A stretch of DNA of 64,000 bases from Pyrinomonadaceae bacterium (GTDB lineage: Bacteria; Acidobacteriota; Blastocatellia; Pyrinomonadales; Pyrinomonadaceae): contig JAJTWY010000008.1 in assembly GCA_021463165.1 (NCBI GenBank), positions 1 to 64,000 on the forward strand, in the 5' to 3' direction. The number at the start of each line of letters is the position of its first letter. Position 1 is the first letter of the stretch. Below are positions 53,290 to 63,401 of this stretch, piece after piece. The notes under the pieces are model-generated. The model was given only the letters and a program-made list of their open reading frames with translations. It was not told the origin of the DNA and made no database searches. The translations under genes were made by a program, and so were the position numbers.

Positions 53290-54287
53290 AAGATTTTCTT
53301 GTAACATCCGACTTTTCGACTGACCATTTGACGTCTCTTATCGGATCAGCAAATCGGTTCAAGCAGGGCGAGGTCGATGACAAGCCCCTTGCAGGTAGAT
53401 CCGTAGCCCTCGTTTTTTTCAATCCATCTCTGCGAACCCGTGCGTCCATGCAGGTAGGAATATACGAGCTTGGCGGTAATGCGGTCATTCTGGAACCTGG
53501 GGGCACTTCCTGGACTCTCGAACATCGGGAGGGGATTGTAATGGAGGGAAATAAAACCGAACATCTGGCGGAATTTGTTCGGGTATTGGAGCGCTACGTT
53601 TCGGCGATCGGGGTTCGCACCTTCGCCGGGTTGGAGGATTGGGAAACCGAGCGGGCCGATCCTATCCTAAACGCTTTTGCCCGATACGCCAGCGTTCCGA
53701 TCATCAATCTCGAATCCGCGATGCACCATCCGTGTCAGTCAATGGCCGATATGATGACCATCAGGGAGAAGCTTGGGGCGGGCCGGAAAAAGGTCTTGAT
53801 GACCTGGGCGTGGCACCCGAAACCCCTGCCTATGGCCGTGCCTAACAGCTTTGCATTGGCCGCCGCCCAGTTTGGTCACGATCTGCGGATCGCCCATCCT
53901 CGAGGCTATGAGCTAGACGAGGAGTTGGTCGCAGAGATCGAAAAGGAAGCGACTGCGAATGGCGGAAGCGTTGAGTTTTGTGATGATATTCACACGGCAT
54001 TTGATGACGTTGATGTGGTCTATGCCAAAAGCTGGGGCGGAAAGGAGTTTTACGGAAACGCCGAAGCTGACCTCACCCATCGTAAAGGTTTACGCAGCGA
54101 CTGGATAGTGGACAAACCCAAGATGGAGCGAACGAATAGCGGCATCTTTATGCATTGCCTGCCTGTGCGACGGAACGTTGTCGTAACGGACGATGTTATC
54201 GATTCTGCGAGCTCGGTCGTTGTGGACGAGGCTGAAAACAGGCTGCATATTCAAAAGGCCATACTTTCGGACCTCGTGTCGGATTGA
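53286..54287 (+). CDS. argF': N-acyl-L-ornithine carbamoyltransferase (ArgF'-type)
   Basis: The 333-residue protein is a transcarbamylase of the acetyl- or succinyl-ornithine type, not the usual ornithine carbamoyltransferase. It has FFNPSLRTRASM for carbamoyl phosphate, SAMHHPCQSMADMMTI, AWHPKPLPMAVPNSFA, and the ending RRNVVVTDDVIDSASSVVVDEA. From memory, the residue that decides acetyl (Glu92, Xanthomonas AOTCase) versus succinyl (Pro90, Bacteroides SOTCase) corresponds to T91 here, in EGNKTEHLAE. The real acyl group is therefore open. It overlaps argD and argB. Confidence 0.88.
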   Translation: MKDFLVTSDFSTDHLTSLIGSANRFKQGEVDDKPLAGRSVALVFFNPSLRTRASMQVGIYELGGNAVILEPGGTSWTLEHREGIVMEGNKTEHLAEFVRVLERYVSAIGVRTFAGLEDWETERADPILNAFARYASVPIINLESAMHHPCQSMADMMTIREKLGAGRKKVLMTWAWHPKPLPMAVPNSFALAAAQFGHDLRIAHPRGYELDEELVAEIEKEATANGGSVEFCDDIHTAFDDVDVVYAKSWGGKEFYGNAEADLTHRKGLRSDWIVDKPKMERTNSGIFMHCLPVRRNVVVTDDVIDSASSVVVDEAENRLHIQKAILSDLVSD

Positions 54288-55216
54288 TCGAGACAGCTTT
54301 AGAAAGTGCGAATGATGTTGACCCTATGAATCAAGAGAAACTGGACCTGCTACGCGAAGCTTTGCCCTATATCCAGCGATTTCAGGGCAAGACATTCGTG
54401 GTCAAATTTTCGGGGAAAGTGACCGAAGATAAGGAAAATCTGGCGTCGCTGGCGGAAGAGTTAGCTCTTTTGCACGAAGTTGGTATCAGGGTCTGCGTGA
54501 TCCATGGCGGCGGCAAGCAGCTAAACGAACTTGCAGAGAAGCTAGGCGTTGTCCAAACCGTGATCGGAGGGCGTCGCGTGACGGACGATGACACTCTCGA
54601 ACTTGCCAAGATGATCTTTCGCGGCAAGATCAATACGGAGATACTCGCCCAGTTTCGTCGGCGCGGCATCCACGCGGTCGGACTTTCGGGCATCGACGGC
54701 GGTGTCGTGACCGCAGTCAAACGGCCGCCGAAAGATATTCTCAATAAAGAAACAGGTGAAACAAAGATAGTCGATTTCGGTCATGTCGGCGATGTGGTCC
54801 AGGTGGATACCTCGCTCGTCGTAAAATTGCTCGAGAGCGATTACCTGCCGATCATCTCCTCGCTTGGGGCCGATGATGAGGGCCGGGTATTTAATATCAA
54901 CGCCGATACGATAGCCGCCGAGATCGCCGTCAGCCTGCAGGCCGAGAAACTGATCCTTCTTACGGATGTTAACGGTATCTATCTTGACGAGAAGGACGAG
55001 TCCACAAAGGTCTCGCGCCTTACGGTCGCCGATGCGAGGGCAATGATCGATTCAGGGCAGGCGACCGGCGGGATGATCCCAAAGCTCGAAAATCTTATTT
55101 CACTATTAGATCGCGGCGTCGGATCGGCCCATGTTATCGGAGGAAAGAACCGAAATGCTGTCCTGGCCGAGGTGTTTACCGATGAAGGTGCTGGAACTAT
55201 GGTCGTGGCGGCCTAA
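54284..55216 (+). CDS. argB: Acetylglutamate kinase
   Basis: The 310-residue amino acid kinase shows FVVKFSGKVTEDKENL, VCVIHGGGKQLNELAEKLG, NINADTIAAEIAVSLQAEKL and LLTDVNGIYLDEKD, the signature set of ArgB. It phosphorylates the gamma-carboxyl of acyl-glutamate and is commonly the feedback-inhibited step. The start may be TTG 54284, which overlaps the argF' stop and suits the operon style, or ATG 54326, 14 codons later (MNQEKLDLLREAL). The early segment is not part of the fold, so the true start is uncertain. It is the last gene before the terminator. Confidence 0.93.
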   Translation: MIETALESANDVDPMNQEKLDLLREALPYIQRFQGKTFVVKFSGKVTEDKENLASLAEELALLHEVGIRVCVIHGGGKQLNELAEKLGVVQTVIGGRRVTDDDTLELAKMIFRGKINTEILAQFRRRGIHAVGLSGIDGGVVTAVKRPPKDILNKETGETKIVDFGHVGDVVQVDTSLVVKLLESDYLPIISSLGADDEGRVFNINADTIAAEIAVSLQAEKLILLTDVNGIYLDEKDESTKVSRLTVADARAMIDSGQATGGMIPKLENLISLLDRGVGSAHVIGGKNRNAVLAEVFTDEGAGTMVVAA

Positions 55217-55232
55217 TGAACCCTGGGAAGCC

Positions 55233-55268
55233 AAAAAAGGCCCGTTGCTGAATGGCAACCGGCCTTTT
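55233..55268. terminator. Bidirectional rho-independent terminator after argB
   Basis: AAAAGGCC-GTTGC (55235-55248, one mismatch) pairs with GCAAC-GGCCTTTT (55255-55268), with A-runs and T-runs on both sides. It ends the arg operon on the plus strand and may end the minus-strand tRNA transcript as well. Confidence 0.88.
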
Positions 55269-55294
55269 CCCTCTATCTAATTCTACTTTAAGAA

Positions 55295-55379
55295 TGGTGC
55301 TCAGGGCGGGACTCGAACCCGCACGGATCGCTCCACACGCCCCTCAAACGTGCGCGGCTACCAATTACGCCACCTGAGC
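55295..55379 (-). tRNA. tRNA-Leu (anticodon GAG), CCA encoded
   Basis: On the minus strand the 85-base gene starts GCTCAGGTGGCG and ends CCTGAGCACCA with encoded CCA. The anticodon stem CACGT/GCGTG encloses TTGAGGG, giving GAG at 34-36 and leucine. A long variable arm with a GGA/TCC stem and the T-loop GTTCGAGTC complete the class II tRNA. It lies 15 bases downstream of secG on the same strand, and the terminator to its left may end it. Confidence 0.94.
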
Positions 55380-55394
55380 TAAAATTTCAAAAAA

Positions 55395-55862
55395 CTAATT
55401 GTTTGCCGGTGCATTCGCGGCCGGTGCCTCTGTAGGCGGCGCCGTATTGGTATCGGCCGCCGGGACCGTGTTCGCCTCACTATTCGCAGCAGCCGGAGGC
55501 TCAGCCGCCGGAGCGGCATTTGCATTTGCATCGCCAGCCGGAGCCGTATTCGCATCAGGGGCCGCAGTATTTGCATTCGTATTGGCCGGTGATTCTGCCG
55601 GAGCCTCCGGATTACTCGAAAGCACCGAGACATTTCCGGTTAGCGCCGGCATCGAAAGAAGCAGTGCCGAGACCATGAACGTCGATGCGGCGATGATCGT
55701 TATCTTTGACAATACGGTCGCCGTACCGCGCGGAGCCAAAGCCGAACTCGAGACATTGCTTGTAAAAAGAGCTCCCGCGTCGGTCTTACCCGGCTGCAGC
55801 AGAACTGCTGCGACCAGAACAAGGCACGAGAGGAAGAAGATTGCGTATAAGAAATAAACCAT
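55395..55862 (-). CDS. secG: SecG preprotein translocase subunit with long Ala/Pro/Asn tail
   Basis: The 155-residue protein begins MVYFLYAIFFLSCLVLVAAV with the second helix ITIIAASTFMVSALLLSMP, and LLQPGKTDAGALFTSNVSSS, the SecG loop. The last 80 residues are a low-complexity Ala/Asn/Pro/Thr tail. E. coli SecG is 110 residues and lacks such a tail. It assists SecYE in export. The frame extends to 55922 upstream, but the ATG at 55862 begins the first helix. It follows tpiA by 43 bases on the same strand. The opposite strand also holds a long open frame here, a by-product of the Ala-rich tail. Confidence 0.88.
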   Translation of the reverse strand: MVYFLYAIFFLSCLVLVAAVLLQPGKTDAGALFTSNVSSSALAPRGTATVLSKITIIAASTFMVSALLLSMPALTGNVSVLSSNPEAPAESPANTNANTAAPDANTAPAGDANANAAPAAEPPAAANSEANTVPAADTNTAPPTEAPAANAPANN

Positions 55863-55905
55863 CGGGCTAAAGTTAGAGGTTGGATTCCGGTATTCCGCTC
55901 GAAAC

Positions 55906-56670
55906 TCAACTCGTTCTATCAAAATTCACTATCCGTGAAAAGCTTTCAGCGTCCAGGCTCGCACCCCCGACGAGGGCACCGTCCACATCCGGCTGCGACA
56001 TGAGAACCACGATGTTGTCCGGTTTAACCGACCCGCCGTAGAGGATGCGAACTTTATCGGCCACGCCAGACCCATGCGACTCAGCGATCGTTTTTCTTAC
56101 GGCCGCATGCATGTCTTGAGCCTGTTCAGGCGTCGCGGTTTTACCCGTGCCGATCGCCCAGACAGGCTCGTAAGCGATTATGATACGTTCCATGTCTGCG
56201 ACTGTCAAACCGCTAAGGCCGCTTTCCAACTGGCTTTTCACGACAGTTTCAGCATTACCAGCCTCCCTTTCAGCCAGAGATTCTCCAACACAGACGATGG
56301 CGACAAGCCCCGCAGACAGAGCTGCCTTGGTCTTTTTGTTGACTGAGCTATCCGTTTCACCATAGAACTGTCGCCGTTCGGAGTGCCCAATGATCACGTG
56401 GGTACATCCGGCATCCCTCAGCATGTCTGGTGAGACCTCGCCTGTATGTGCTCCGAATTCATTCTGGACAGCACAGTCCTGCGCAGCGATCCTGATATTT
56501 GAACCATCAACCCGGTCAGAAACGGTTCGAAGGGCAGTAAATACAGGAGCGATAACTATCTCGCGGTCATTTGCGTTCGCGACCTTCGGCTTGAGTTCAA
56601 GTGCCGTTTCCACAGCATCTGCGATCAGCTTGAACATCTTCCAATTTCCAGCAATTACGGGCTTTCTCAT
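55906..56670 (-). CDS. tpiA: Triosephosphate isomerase
   Basis: The 254-residue TIM barrel has GNWKMFK with the catalytic Lys, [18 protein letters not shown] with the His, [20 protein letters not shown] with the catalytic Glu, and the phosphate loop YGGSVKPDN. It interconverts dihydroxyacetone phosphate and glyceraldehyde 3-phosphate. All catalytic residues are present. It stands between the YitT gene and secG on the minus strand; the gap-pgk-tpiA-secG grouping is common in bacteria. Confidence 0.96.
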   Translation of the reverse strand: MRKPVIAGNWKMFKLIADAVETALELKPKVANANDREIVIAPVFTALRTVSDRVDGSNIRIAAQDCAVQNEFGAHTGEVSPDMLRDAGCTHVIIGHSERRQFYGETDSSVNKKTKAALSAGLVAIVCVGESLAEREAGNAETVVKSQLESGLSGLTVADMERIIIAYEPVWAIGTGKTATPEQAQDMHAAVRKTIAESHGSGVADKVRILYGGSVKPDNIVVLMSQPDVDGALVGGASLDAESFSRIVNFDRTS

Positions 56671-56718
56671 AGTCTATTGTCTAAAGTCGCGGGACGCACC
56701 ATTCCCTGTCCCTTTTCA

Positions 56719-57582
56719 TCAGTGCATCACCTTTCGCTTAAGCAGGCCACCTTGAACATCGGAAAGGGTGTGCTGCGTGATGAACGCCTGATTATCGATC
56801 TCGATAACAACCGATTTAACACTGCCGATCTCGAGCCGGGTTATCACGCAATATAGGATCTCACGCTCTGACACAGTCTCACCAGTGCTGCCCATCCCTC
56901 CATGCCCCTTGAACACCGTCACGCCACGATTCAGCTTTCGCGTGATCGCCTCCTTGATCTCGTCACTCTTTGTCGAAATGATCATGATGGCGGTGTATTC
57001 CTCGACCCCATGAAGCAGGAACTCGATGGTCTTAGATGCGGCAACATACGTAAGGATCGAGTACATTGCCGACTCAACACCGAGGAAAAATGCCGCAGCA
57101 AGGAAAATGGCTACGTTTAGGATCAGTATGATATCGCCGACCCTCAGAAGGTGGCTACGGCGGCTTACCAGAAGCGCCGCGATCTCCGTTCCATCGAGAA
57201 CAGAACCGCCGCGTATGGCAAGGCCAATTCCCGCTCCGATAAAGAGGCCGCCGAATACGGCGGTCAAAAGTTTGTCGGGAGTAATATCGGGAAATGAGAT
57301 AAAATACAAGCACAAGGCCAGCGACGTTATCCCGATAATACTCTTGATCGCAAAAGTTCTTCCGATCTGTCGATACCCGACAGCTATGAACGGTAGATTA
57401 ATGACAACTATCAGAGGTGCCAGAGGGATCGCGAGCACTTCAGAAAGCAGCATCGAAATGCCAGTGACACCTCCGTCGATAAATTTGGAGGAAAGCAGGA
57501 ATCCCTTCAGCCCAAACGCGGCCGAGAGTATGCCTATCGCAATCAGAAAAATATCTTTTAGTTCGACAAGGATCCTTCTCAC
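56719..57582 (-). CDS. YitT family membrane protein (DUF161 + DUF2179)
   Basis: The 287-residue protein has about five or six membrane helices in the YitT pattern (IAIGILSAAFGLKGFLLSS, DGGVTGISMLLSEVL, GAGIGLAIRGGSVLDGTEIA) and a C-terminal cytoplasmic DUF2179 domain (REILYCVITRLEIGSVKSVV, TQHTLSDVQGGLLKRK). The function of YitT proteins is not established; some are implicated in export or regulation. It is 27 bases from the pgk stop on the same strand and may be cotranscribed with pgk and tpiA. Confidence 0.85.
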   Translation of the reverse strand: MRRILVELKDIFLIAIGILSAAFGLKGFLLSSKFIDGGVTGISMLLSEVLAIPLAPLIVVINLPFIAVGYRQIGRTFAIKSIIGITSLALCLYFISFPDITPDKLLTAVFGGLFIGAGIGLAIRGGSVLDGTEIAALLVSRRSHLLRVGDIILILNVAIFLAAAFFLGVESAMYSILTYVAASKTIEFLLHGVEEYTAIMIISTKSDEIKEAITRKLNRGVTVFKGHGGMGSTGETVSEREILYCVITRLEIGSVKSVVIEIDNQAFITQHTLSDVQGGLLKRKVMH

Positions 57583-57609
57583 TTTTCTAAAGCCTGATCT
57601 AAAACGTAG

Positions 57610-58839
57610 TTACTTGTTGTCCAGGGCCACGACTCCCGGAAGTTCGTCACCCGCAAGAAATTCCAGCGTGGCTCCGCCTCCTGTTGATATATGGCTGATC
57701 TTGTCCTGAAGACCGGCCTGATTGATCGCGGCCACTGAATCGCCACCCCCGACGATAGATGTTGCACCGGCTTCTGTCGCACGGGCGACGGCGGCAGCCA
57801 CTGCGACAGTTCCCTCATCGAACGGTTTCTCCTCGAACATGCCCATCGGGCCGTTCCAGAGGATGGTTTTTGCACCTTCGAGGGCTTTCTCAAAAATGGA
57901 AATGGTCTCGATCCCGATATCGAGTCCGACAAGGCCAGTATTCGTAAATGCGATCGGGATAGTTTTCCGCGAATTCAACGGATCGTACGAGTCAACCACT
58001 TGATGATCGGTCGGAAGGATCAATTCGGCGCCGGCTGACTGGGCGAGCCGTTCGATGTCGAGAGCCTTGGGCATCATGTCGTCCTCGACGAGCGACTTCC
58101 CGACCGTAAAACCTTGTGCCTTGAAGAACGTATAGGCCATCGCTCCGCCGATCAGCAGCTTGTCAACTTTTCGTTCGATCAGTGACTCGATCACCGGGAT
58201 CTTGTCCGAGACCTTCGCCCCCCCAAGTATTGCCACGAACGGGCGGTCCGGGTCATCCAGTGCTTTGCCCAGAAAAGTCAATTCTTTCTCCATTAGCAGG
58301 CCCGCTACACAATCGTCGACGTAGTGAGTGATCCCTTCGGTCGATGCGTGCGCACGGTGCGCGGTCCCGAACGCATCGTTCACAAATACATCCGCATAGG
58401 TGGCAAGCGTTTTGGCGAACTCAGGATCGTTCTTCTCCTCGCCGGCGTGGAGGCGAAGATTCTCGAGCAATAGCAGGTCGCCGTCGTTCATGGAGGCGAT
58501 CATTCCCGGCACGTCTGTGCCCAAACAGTCTGACGCAAAGGTGATCCGGATATCGTTAAGATTCGCGAGGTACTGAAAAACCGGTTGCAGGCTGTATTTT
58601 CCAGGATCGTAAGGCAGGCCTTTCTCTTCAGCTTTTTTCTTATCTTTGATCGGGCGGCCCAAGTGGGATGCGAGTATCACTTTCGCACCTTGTTCCGACG
58701 CAAACCGGATGGTCGGTAATGCTCCCAGGATCCGCGTATCATCGGTTATTTCACCGTTCTTGATTGGGACGTTAAAATCTACGCGTATGAATACACGCTT
58801 ACTCTTCAGATCGATGTCGCGAATAGTCTTTTTGTTCAT
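57610..58839 (-). CDS. pgk: Phosphoglycerate kinase
   Basis: The 409-residue protein has FIRVDFNVPIKNGEI at the N-terminus, LASHLGRP, LLENLRLHAGEEKND, FVAILGGAKVSDKIPVIESL, and the C-terminal TSIVGGGDSVAAI followed by ISTGGGATLEFL. It transfers phosphate between 1,3-bisphosphoglycerate and ADP in glycolysis. The ATG at 58839 is chosen over the upstream extension, because the extension overlaps the terminator hairpin at 58851-58878. That terminator separates pgk from the lipoprotein gene, so pgk probably has a promoter of its own or receives read-through. Confidence 0.96.
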   Translation of the reverse strand: MNKKTIRDIDLKSKRVFIRVDFNVPIKNGEITDDTRILGALPTIRFASEQGAKVILASHLGRPIKDKKKAEEKGLPYDPGKYSLQPVFQYLANLNDIRITFASDCLGTDVPGMIASMNDGDLLLLENLRLHAGEEKNDPEFAKTLATYADVFVNDAFGTAHRAHASTEGITHYVDDCVAGLLMEKELTFLGKALDDPDRPFVAILGGAKVSDKIPVIESLIERKVDKLLIGGAMAYTFFKAQGFTVGKSLVEDDMMPKALDIERLAQSAGAELILPTDHQVVDSYDPLNSRKTIPIAFTNTGLVGLDIGIETISIFEKALEGAKTILWNGPMGMFEEKPFDEGTVAVAAAVARATEAGATSIVGGGDSVAAINQAGLQDKISHISTGGGATLEFLAGDELPGVVALDNK

Positions 58840-58850
58840 TTGATGGGTCG

Positions 58851-58878
58851 AAAAAAGGCAGCCGATCTGCCGGCTGCC
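58851..58878 (-). terminator. Rho-independent terminator before pgk
   Basis: On the minus strand GGCAGCCG pairs with CGGCTGCC (58857-58878) around a six-base loop, followed by six T residues (58856-58851). It lies six bases past the stop of the 58885 lipoprotein gene and 12 bases before the pgk start. Confidence 0.85.
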
Positions 58879-58884
58879 CAAGGT

Positions 58885-59274
58885 TTACTTAAGTCCGACC
58901 TGGGACTTGGACATCACCTTGTTGTTACGAAATGACAGGATGATCGACTTAAACCCGTCACCCTCCCACTTATTTACCGAAAAGCGCACTCCGCCACCAA
59001 CCGAACTGCTGATCTCGGTGCCTTTTCCGCCCAAGGTGTTTTCCACATCCGATCGAGGCATTCCGACCTTTATCTTGTTGTACTTTTCCATTGAAAGCGA
59101 ATACTCGCCTCGAGGTGTATTGGGCGTCGCCGACGGCGGCGTTGGCCGGGTCGGACCAGGCGTATTACTCGGTGAGCCCTTTTTCTCGGACATCTCCTTG
59201 AGGCGTTCGGGACAACCGCAGCCCAATCCGACCAGAATAACTCCCACAAGAATGAGGTCGTAAGCCCTTTTCAT
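58885..59274 (-). CDS. Small lipoprotein, DUF3862/BamE-like
   Basis: The 129-residue protein has a lipobox-like VGLGCGC, a Pro/Thr/Ser linker, and a compact domain of about 70 residues. It reads MEKYNKIKVGMPRSDVENTL, VNKWEGDGFKSIILSFRNNK and VMSKSQVGLK. The M.Y.KI..GM....V...LG pattern is that of the SmpA/BamE and DUF3862 folds. The family acts mostly in outer membrane or surface protein biogenesis, but this member's function is unknown. It follows the crystallin-like gene by three bases and ends just before a terminator. Confidence 0.75.
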   Translation of the reverse strand: MKRAYDLILVGVILVGLGCGCPERLKEMSEKKGSPSNTPGPTRPTPPSATPNTPRGEYSLSMEKYNKIKVGMPRSDVENTLGGKGTEISSSVGGGVRFSVNKWEGDGFKSIILSFRNNKVMSKSQVGLK

Positions 59275-59277
59275 CTA

Positions 59278-60294
59278 TCAATAACCCGTTCGCCAGACGG
59301 TAATGAATGACATCGTGTCGTTGACACGCAGATTGTAGCTGCCGGGGCCGTATTCGTCACAGCGGCCGCCGCCCCACCGACTTCCGTCGTTCTCGCATAC
59401 ACGAGCCCGCAATCCGCGCGGTACCATGATCGATGTGGCATCATCATTTTTGATGTTTCCGAGCTGGCCCAGGTCGTTGCGATAGGTTCCCGGACCGTAC
59501 GTCTGCCGGTCGCTGCGTTGATTCTTTTCGGAATATACGGTAACCACTTGATTGAAACCCGGGTCGGGACCCGGATAGCCGCTGTCGTCGCCGCCATCCC
59601 ATATTGGCGGGCCTCCACCCCAACCGCCTGTCCGGCGAACCTCGATATAAGAGGCCTCGTCATTGAGACGAATGTTGTACCGTCCTTCCCCGTATTCGTC
59701 ACACTTCCCTTCACCGTTACCGTTCCCTTCGCTTTCGCAGAAACGGACTCGATATCCTCGCTGGACCACCACCGACGAAGCCTCATCGTTACGGATAGCT
59801 CCCAGCTGGCCACGGTTATTCAGGTAACGGCCGGGACCAAAGTTCTGTGAACGGCCACGAAAGTCGCGATCGTCATAGACCGTTACTCCCTGGCGGCCAA
59901 GGCCTCCGCCGCTGCCCCAGCCGCCGCCGGAACCTTGACGCCTGACCTGGATGTACGAAGCCGTACGCGGGTATCGAAGGTTGAAGTTCCCTTCGCCAAA
60001 CTCTTCGCAGCGGCCGGCTCCCCTACCCGATCCCTCGTTCTCGCAGAACCGGACGCGGTAGCCATAAGAAACATTAACGGACGAAGCTCGGTCGTTGCCC
60101 AGCGAGCCGAGTTGGCCGCGGTTGTTCAGGTAATCACCTTCGTCGAATCCCTGACTATTGCCCCGTCCGTCACGATCGGCGAAAACGACGACCGGGCCAT
60201 AGCCCCACATTTGGCCCATCGCTTTGCCCGCGAAAAAGAACGTGCAGCCTAGGAGCACCAGTGCGTATATAGTTAAACCTCTGAGATGTTTCAT
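59278..60294 (-). CDS. Secreted protein with three beta/gamma-crystallin-type repeats
   Basis: The 338-residue protein has a signal peptide (LTIYALVLLGCTFFFAGKA) and three tandem repeats at about 34-117, 136-219 and 250-333. Each carries one Ca2+-clamp motif of the microbial beta/gamma-crystallin type, NDRASS (67), NDEASS (169) and NDDATS (283). Each also has a Cys pair (84/96, 186/198, 300/312). Gly-rich linkers separate the repeats. Bacterial members bind calcium outside the cell; the role here is unknown. The start is ATG 60294 with GGAGG upstream; the longer frame does not give a better signal peptide. It lies 33 bases after gap. Confidence 0.85.
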   Translation of the reverse strand: MKHLRGLTIYALVLLGCTFFFAGKAMGQMWGYGPVVVFADRDGRGNSQGFDEGDYLNNRGQLGSLGNDRASSVNVSYGYRVRFCENEGSGRGAGRCEEFGEGNFNLRYPRTASYIQVRRQGSGGGWGSGGGLGRQGVTVYDDRDFRGRSQNFGPGRYLNNRGQLGAIRNDEASSVVVQRGYRVRFCESEGNGNGEGKCDEYGEGRYNIRLNDEASYIEVRRTGGWGGGPPIWDGGDDSGYPGPDPGFNQVVTVYSEKNQRSDRQTYGPGTYRNDLGQLGNIKNDDATSIMVPRGLRARVCENDGSRWGGGRCDEYGPGSYNLRVNDTMSFITVWRTGY

Positions 60295-60327
60295 TTTATC
60301 CTCCTTGAATGATTCAAGACCGAGCAA

Positions 60328-61368
<1,041 letters not shown>

Positions 61369-61533
61369 TTATTAACCTAAAGGATAACCGATATAAGCGG
61401 CGAAAACAACGAGGCCTGCTCGGCTATTCGCGGGAATATAATTGAAACAAACGAATTTTAAATGTCGTAGTACGCTTTTGAGTTTTTTCCAGGAATTAAT
61501 AAAATCAAGTGCTTACGCTGGAGCCGATCCTAA

Positions 61534-63342
61534 ATGCTATTTTCGCGATCTCGCAATTTCCTATTTTTTGTTCTGCTATCGTCTAGTCTTGCCGGAGTAT
61601 CACTCGGGGCTCCTCAGGACGGGCCGCAGGTAGCCAAGGCGGCCAATGACGTTCAGGTCGAAACACAGCTTGCGAAAACTGACTCAAAGGCAAGATCAGC
61701 TTCGCGGACATCCGGACCGAATCTTGCAAGGATCGGCGTACAGTCTGCACAGACGCAAACGCTTACTCTGAACGACGCGATCCGTAAGGCGCTTGAGAAT
61801 AATAACGACATCGAGGTGTCCAGGGATGATGTTCGCCTTCAGGAGACACAGGTTCGCTCGTTGCTTGGTTCTTACGATCCCGTTTTTTCCGTTTCACCGA
61901 ATTTCACTCGAAATTCGACCACAGGATCCTCGGCAACGAATGATTTTCGTGTAAATTCGAACTTTGCAAAGAATCTTGAACGCGGCGGCGGAAACTATCA
62001 GGTCTTCTTTAATAATCAGCGTACTGAAAACGCGTTCGCTCAGGCTCAGGTAAGTTCCGGTTCGGTGTCCAGCAGCAGTAGTGCGATCTATTCCTCATCT
62101 TTTGGGATCTCATACGTTCAGCCGCTTTCCCGTAATTTTCGCATCGACAATACTCGCAGGCAGATCACCATCGCACGAAAACGCCTCGAACAGACGGACA
62201 GCGACTTTCGTCTGCGGGCGGCAGAGACGATCGCCTCGGTTCAGCGTGCCTATTGGGACTATGTTTTCGCCCTTAGAAATCAGCAGAATCAGGTAGCGAA
62301 CGTAAATCTCGCGCGTGAGAACCTCCGCCAGGTCGAAGCCCGTATCGAAGCCGGCGCGGCGGCCCCTCTTGCCAAGGCCGAGGTCGAAACAGAGCTTGCG
62401 AATCGTGAAGGCGAACTACTTTCCGCGACTCAGAGCGTCGCCTCCGCTGAGAACTCTCTGAAGCAGCTGCTTCTGCGCGATCCGCTTTCACCAGAATGGT
62501 CGCAGACGTTTGTTCCGACGGATGTTCCGACCATAACACCGGGTCCGCCGAGCCTCGACGATGCGATGCGCGACGCGATGGACAACCGTTTTGAACTGAA
62601 GCGGCTTAAGCTCCAGCGCGAGATCAATCAGGAAGATCTCAAATATTTCCGCAACCAGTTAAAGCCGCAGATAGATCTGAACACCACTTTCTCGCTTGAC
62701 GGCCTCTCGCGGAGCGGCAGCAGTTCGGCCTTTACCACAAATCTATTGACCTCGACCGGCGATCTGCTCTTACTTAACGGCATAAACTCGACGAGGGCGA
62801 CTCTGGGGCTTCCGTTGATAACAAATCCGACAGTTGTTATCCCGGCGGGGCCATCGTTTCAGTTCGGTGGTTTTAACCGCTCTCTGGCAAATATATTCAG
62901 GTCGGATGCTCCTAACTTCTCAGTCGGTGTAACGATCTCGTTCCCCCTCAAGAATCGTACGGCAAAGGCAAATTTCGACGGGGCACGTGTCACTGAGCAG
63001 CAGCTTCTGGCCCAGACACGCAGCCAGGAACAGGCTGTTATCGTCGAGGTCAGAAACGCGGTCCAGGCTGTCGAGACGACAAGGCAGCGCGTACTGACGG
63101 CACGGCGGGCTCGGGAAAACGCAGAGATCCAGCTCGAAGGCGAACGGAGGCTCTATGACGCGGGCCGCTCGACGACATTTTTGCTCTTTCAGAGGGAAAA
63201 CGCCCTTACGAACGCACGGAACGCCGAAATACGTGCCGAGACCGATCACAATAAAGCCGTATCGGATATCCAGCGCGTAACCTCCACGTCGTTCCGAGTA
63301 AATAATATTACGATAAATTCGCCGGTCCCGATCCCGCGATAG
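61534..63342 (+). CDS. TolC family outer membrane protein
   Basis: The 602-residue protein has a signal peptide ([19 protein letters not shown]) and two TolC-type repeats. These are the helical-barrel segments around [40 protein letters not shown] and [20 protein letters not shown], with the strand regions between. It should form the outer membrane duct of a type I secretion or efflux system; its inner membrane partners are not in the window. A Ser/Gln/Asn-rich insertion of about 100 residues in the first half is longer than usual. It is divergent from gap by 198 bases. Confidence 0.9.
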   Translation: MLFSRSRNFLFFVLLSSSLAGVSLGAPQDGPQVAKAANDVQVETQLAKTDSKARSASRTSGPNLARIGVQSAQTQTLTLNDAIRKALENNNDIEVSRDDVRLQETQVRSLLGSYDPVFSVSPNFTRNSTTGSSATNDFRVNSNFAKNLERGGGNYQVFFNNQRTENAFAQAQVSSGSVSSSSSAIYSSSFGISYVQPLSRNFRIDNTRRQITIARKRLEQTDSDFRLRAAETIASVQRAYWDYVFALRNQQNQVANVNLARENLRQVEARIEAGAAAPLAKAEVETELANREGELLSATQSVASAENSLKQLLLRDPLSPEWSQTFVPTDVPTITPGPPSLDDAMRDAMDNRFELKRLKLQREINQEDLKYFRNQLKPQIDLNTTFSLDGLSRSGSSSAFTTNLLTSTGDLLLLNGINSTRATLGLPLITNPTVVIPAGPSFQFGGFNRSLANIFRSDAPNFSVGVTISFPLKNRTAKANFDGARVTEQQLLAQTRSQEQAVIVEVRNAVQAVETTRQRVLTARRARENAEIQLEGERRLYDAGRSTTFLLFQRENALTNARNAEIRAETDHNKAVSDIQRVTSTSFRVNNITINSPVPIPR

Positions 63343-63401
63343 GCGGTTCGGATGACCTGGCTTTGATCTCGCCTGGGCATGAACCGGGCGATTTCCGCTT
63401 T

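Noticed and set aside
55399..55857. Plus-strand Ala-rich frame opposite secG.
   Set aside because: It is the complement of the low-complexity SecG tail and has no independent start signals.
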